From NCBI GenBank assembly GCA_964608925.1, contig CAZSQD010000140.1, positions 1 through 6,759 on the forward strand: a stretch of 6,759 nucleotides of DNA. Reading direction: 5' to 3'. The notes beneath the pieces were generated by a model that saw only the letters and a program-made list of their open reading frames with translations, had not been told where the DNA came from and did no database searches. The position numbers and the translations under genes were made by a program. Source of the DNA: GCA-2733415 sp964608925 (GTDB taxonomy: Bacteria; Bacteroidota; Bacteroidia; Flavobacteriales; Flavobacteriaceae). Positions 5,476 to 6,759 of the stretch are shown one piece after another (the first letter of the stretch is position 1; every line of letters begins with the position of its first letter).

Positions 5476-6759
5476 TTATTTAATTTTAAATCGTAATCCT
5501 GTGTAATAAGACCTGCCAAATATTGGACCGTACACAAAATTAGCGTCAAAATTAGTTCCGAAAGGATCATTTGCGCTTAAAATTGGATTACTTTGTTTTT
5601 CATTTGTAATATTTTCTACTCCTAAATATAGTTCAAACTTTTTTGAAAACACTTTAGTTACTTGTGCATTAAGTGTACTTAATTTTGGAGTGGTATTGGG
5701 CAATTGATATTGTACTAAATTGGTGGCTGTATTTGAAAAGCGCTGTTTTGATAACCAATTATAGGTGGCATCAAACTTCCATTGCTTATGACTATCTTTT
5801 GTATTTATTTCATAAGAAACATTAGCAAAAAACCGATCTTTAGGTGTTAACGATTTTGCTAATAATCCTGTTTTATATTGTGTTTTAACATCATAATATT
5901 TATATGCCAAACGCAAATTAAGATGTTTTTTGGGTTGATAATTGAGTTCTGCTTGAAAACTATTGGCATAACTTTTACCTTTCAAATTATAAAAATTTAC
6001 TGCTCTGGGATTTTCTATATCTACTACTACCTTATTTTTAAAGTCCGTTTTGTAATAGTCAAAAGTTATACTACCTTTTTTAGTAAATAGTTTAAATTTT
6101 TGAGAAAATGAAGCACCATAATTCCACGCTATTTCTGGGTTTAATCCATAAATTTTTCCTTGAGTATCTAAAATATTAAAATCTCTTGAGCTGGCAAATA
6201 AAGTTTGGTTTTCTACAAAAATATTAGCACTACGTTTTCCCCTACCAAAAGAAGCTTTTAATGCTGAATTTTTCCATAATGTATAACGAACATGTAATCT
6301 TGGTGTTACAAATGTACCTAATAAATTATGTGTATCTACCCGTACTCCTGCTGTTAAATTTAAGTCACCCAAATTATCATAAGAATATTCAAAAAATGCA
6401 CCTATTGAGTTTTCTTTTCTGCTATAATCTAAACGATTAACCATTTCATCATAAATATCATACGTAGCGTTAATTCCTGTTTTAAACTTACTTCTTGAAT
6501 CGCCAATAATAGAGTTATACAATGCGTTTACGTACACACTTTCTTGCTTAATGTCAAATGTATTTAGACCGTAATACGAATCTTGATTATGATTGCTATA
6601 TGCCAATTGAATTCCTGCGGTTTTATATGGGATTTCTAATCCGGTAGCAGATAGTAATGAGTTTGGTAATGATTTGAATGGCAAGTATTTATCGGTTAGT
6701 TCGACATATTGGTCTTTGCCATTTAATTTTACTTTGGCAATACAGTGGTTAAAACCGGT
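5476..6759 (-). CDS. TonB-dependent outer-membrane receptor, C-terminal barrel part; N-terminus outside window and anomalous
   Basis: The frame is open to the window edge (427 codons), so the true start is not visible; the first in-frame start-like codon, TTG at 6684, lies inside continuous coding sequence and is not a credible start. From about visible residue 46 (near 6625) onward the protein is a TonB-dependent receptor barrel: GIQLAYSNHNQDSYYGLNT, repeated amphipathic strands ending in aromatics, LTAGVRVDTHNLLGTFVTPR, LGVENITNEKQSNPI, and the C-terminal GPIFGRSYYTGLRFKIK, which serves as the outer-membrane assembly signal. Such receptors import metal chelates or other substrates using the TonB energy system. 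Receptors of this type with an HMA gene and a CusA pump form a familiar Bacteroidota metal cluster, so the substrate is probably metal-related (inference). Signal peptide and plug domain are not in view. The first ~45 residues do not fit a barrel and are listed separately. The gene ends in two adjacent TAA codons. Confidence 0.85.
   Translation of the reverse strand, partial: TGFNHCIAKVKLNGKDQYVELTDKYLPFKSLPNSLLSATGLEIPYKTAGIQLAYSNHNQDSYYGLNTFDIKQESVYVNALYNSIIGDSRSKFKTGINATYDIYDEMVNRLDYSRKENSIGAFFEYSYDNLGDLNLTAGVRVDTHNLLGTFVTPRLHVRYTLWKNSALKASFGRGKRSANIFVENQTLFASSRDFNILDTQGKIYGLNPEIAWNYGASFSQKFKLFTKKGSITFDYYKTDFKNKVVVDIENPRAVNFYNLKGKSYANSFQAELNYQPKKHLNLRLAYKYYDVKTQYKTGLLAKSLTPKDRFFANVSYEINTKDSHKQWKFDATYNWLSKQRFSNTATNLVQYQLPNTTPKLSTLNAQVTKVFSKKFELYLGVENITNEKQSNPILSANDPFGTNFDANFVYGPIFGRSYYTGLRFKIK
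6625..6759 (-). other. Transglutaminase-like segment in frame with the receptor
   Basis: The first ~45 visible residues include FNHCIAKVKLNGKDQYVEL and TDKYLPFKSLPNSLL. This resembles the segment after the catalytic histidine of bacterial transglutaminase-like proteins (the DUF3857-linked type), where a histidine is followed by 'dGk.yylD.T.kylPfg.lP'. It lacks the alternating strand pattern of the barrel that begins right after it. Either this is a true fusion or recombination scar, or a chimeric assembly. The family match is by eye from a short stretch. Confidence 0.5.

Noticed and set aside
6682..6684. TTG as the start codon of the receptor
   Set aside because: The frame is open upstream to the window edge, and a start here would give a barrel without signal peptide or plug.

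Overview
The window looks like part of a Bacteroidota genome, most likely Flavobacteriaceae. It is very AT-rich, intergenic DNA is short, Shine-Dalgarno sites are absent or weak, and it holds a TonB-dependent outer-membrane receptor whose barrel C-terminus (GPIFGRSYYTGLRFKIK) is of the kind common in that group. All five genes lie on the minus strand, so the operon reads from the right edge of the window to the left.

In transcription order the layout is as follows. (1) 6759-5476: C-terminal half of a TonB-dependent receptor, 5' end outside the window. Its first ~45 visible residues do not look like a receptor and resemble the tail of a transglutaminase-like protein. (2) 5461-5114: a small exported heavy-metal-associated (HMA) protein with a CxxC site. 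(3) 5113-4951: a 163-base gap with a 16-bp perfect palindrome and an ~82-base imperfect palindrome. (4) 4950-1186: a CusA-type heavy-metal RND pump of 1254 residues that keeps the three Cu/Ag-binding methionines of CusA. (5) 1168-815: a four-helix-bundle (S23 / 23S rRNA intervening-sequence type) protein. (6) 815-1: a TolC/CusC-type outer-membrane channel, start at 815, C-terminus outside the window. A CusB-type periplasmic adaptor is not seen and would be expected just beyond position 1.

Together receptor, HMA protein, RND pump and outer-membrane channel form a recognisable copper/silver handling operon. The periplasmic HMA protein could bind metal, and CusA plus the TolC-like channel, with an adaptor not in view, would expel it.

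The unusual layer is a set of short arrays with a strict 7-base period. Two related GAAAAGT arrays in inverted orientation bracket the four-helix-bundle gene so closely that they encode the last residues of CusA on one side and part of the TolC signal peptide on the other. Two more arrays with other 7-base units lie in frame inside cusA, one of them beside a GC-rich hairpin in a linker that appears longer than usual. This suggests a four-helix-bundle cassette and heptamer repeats that spread through this operon while keeping reading frames open. The mechanism is inference.
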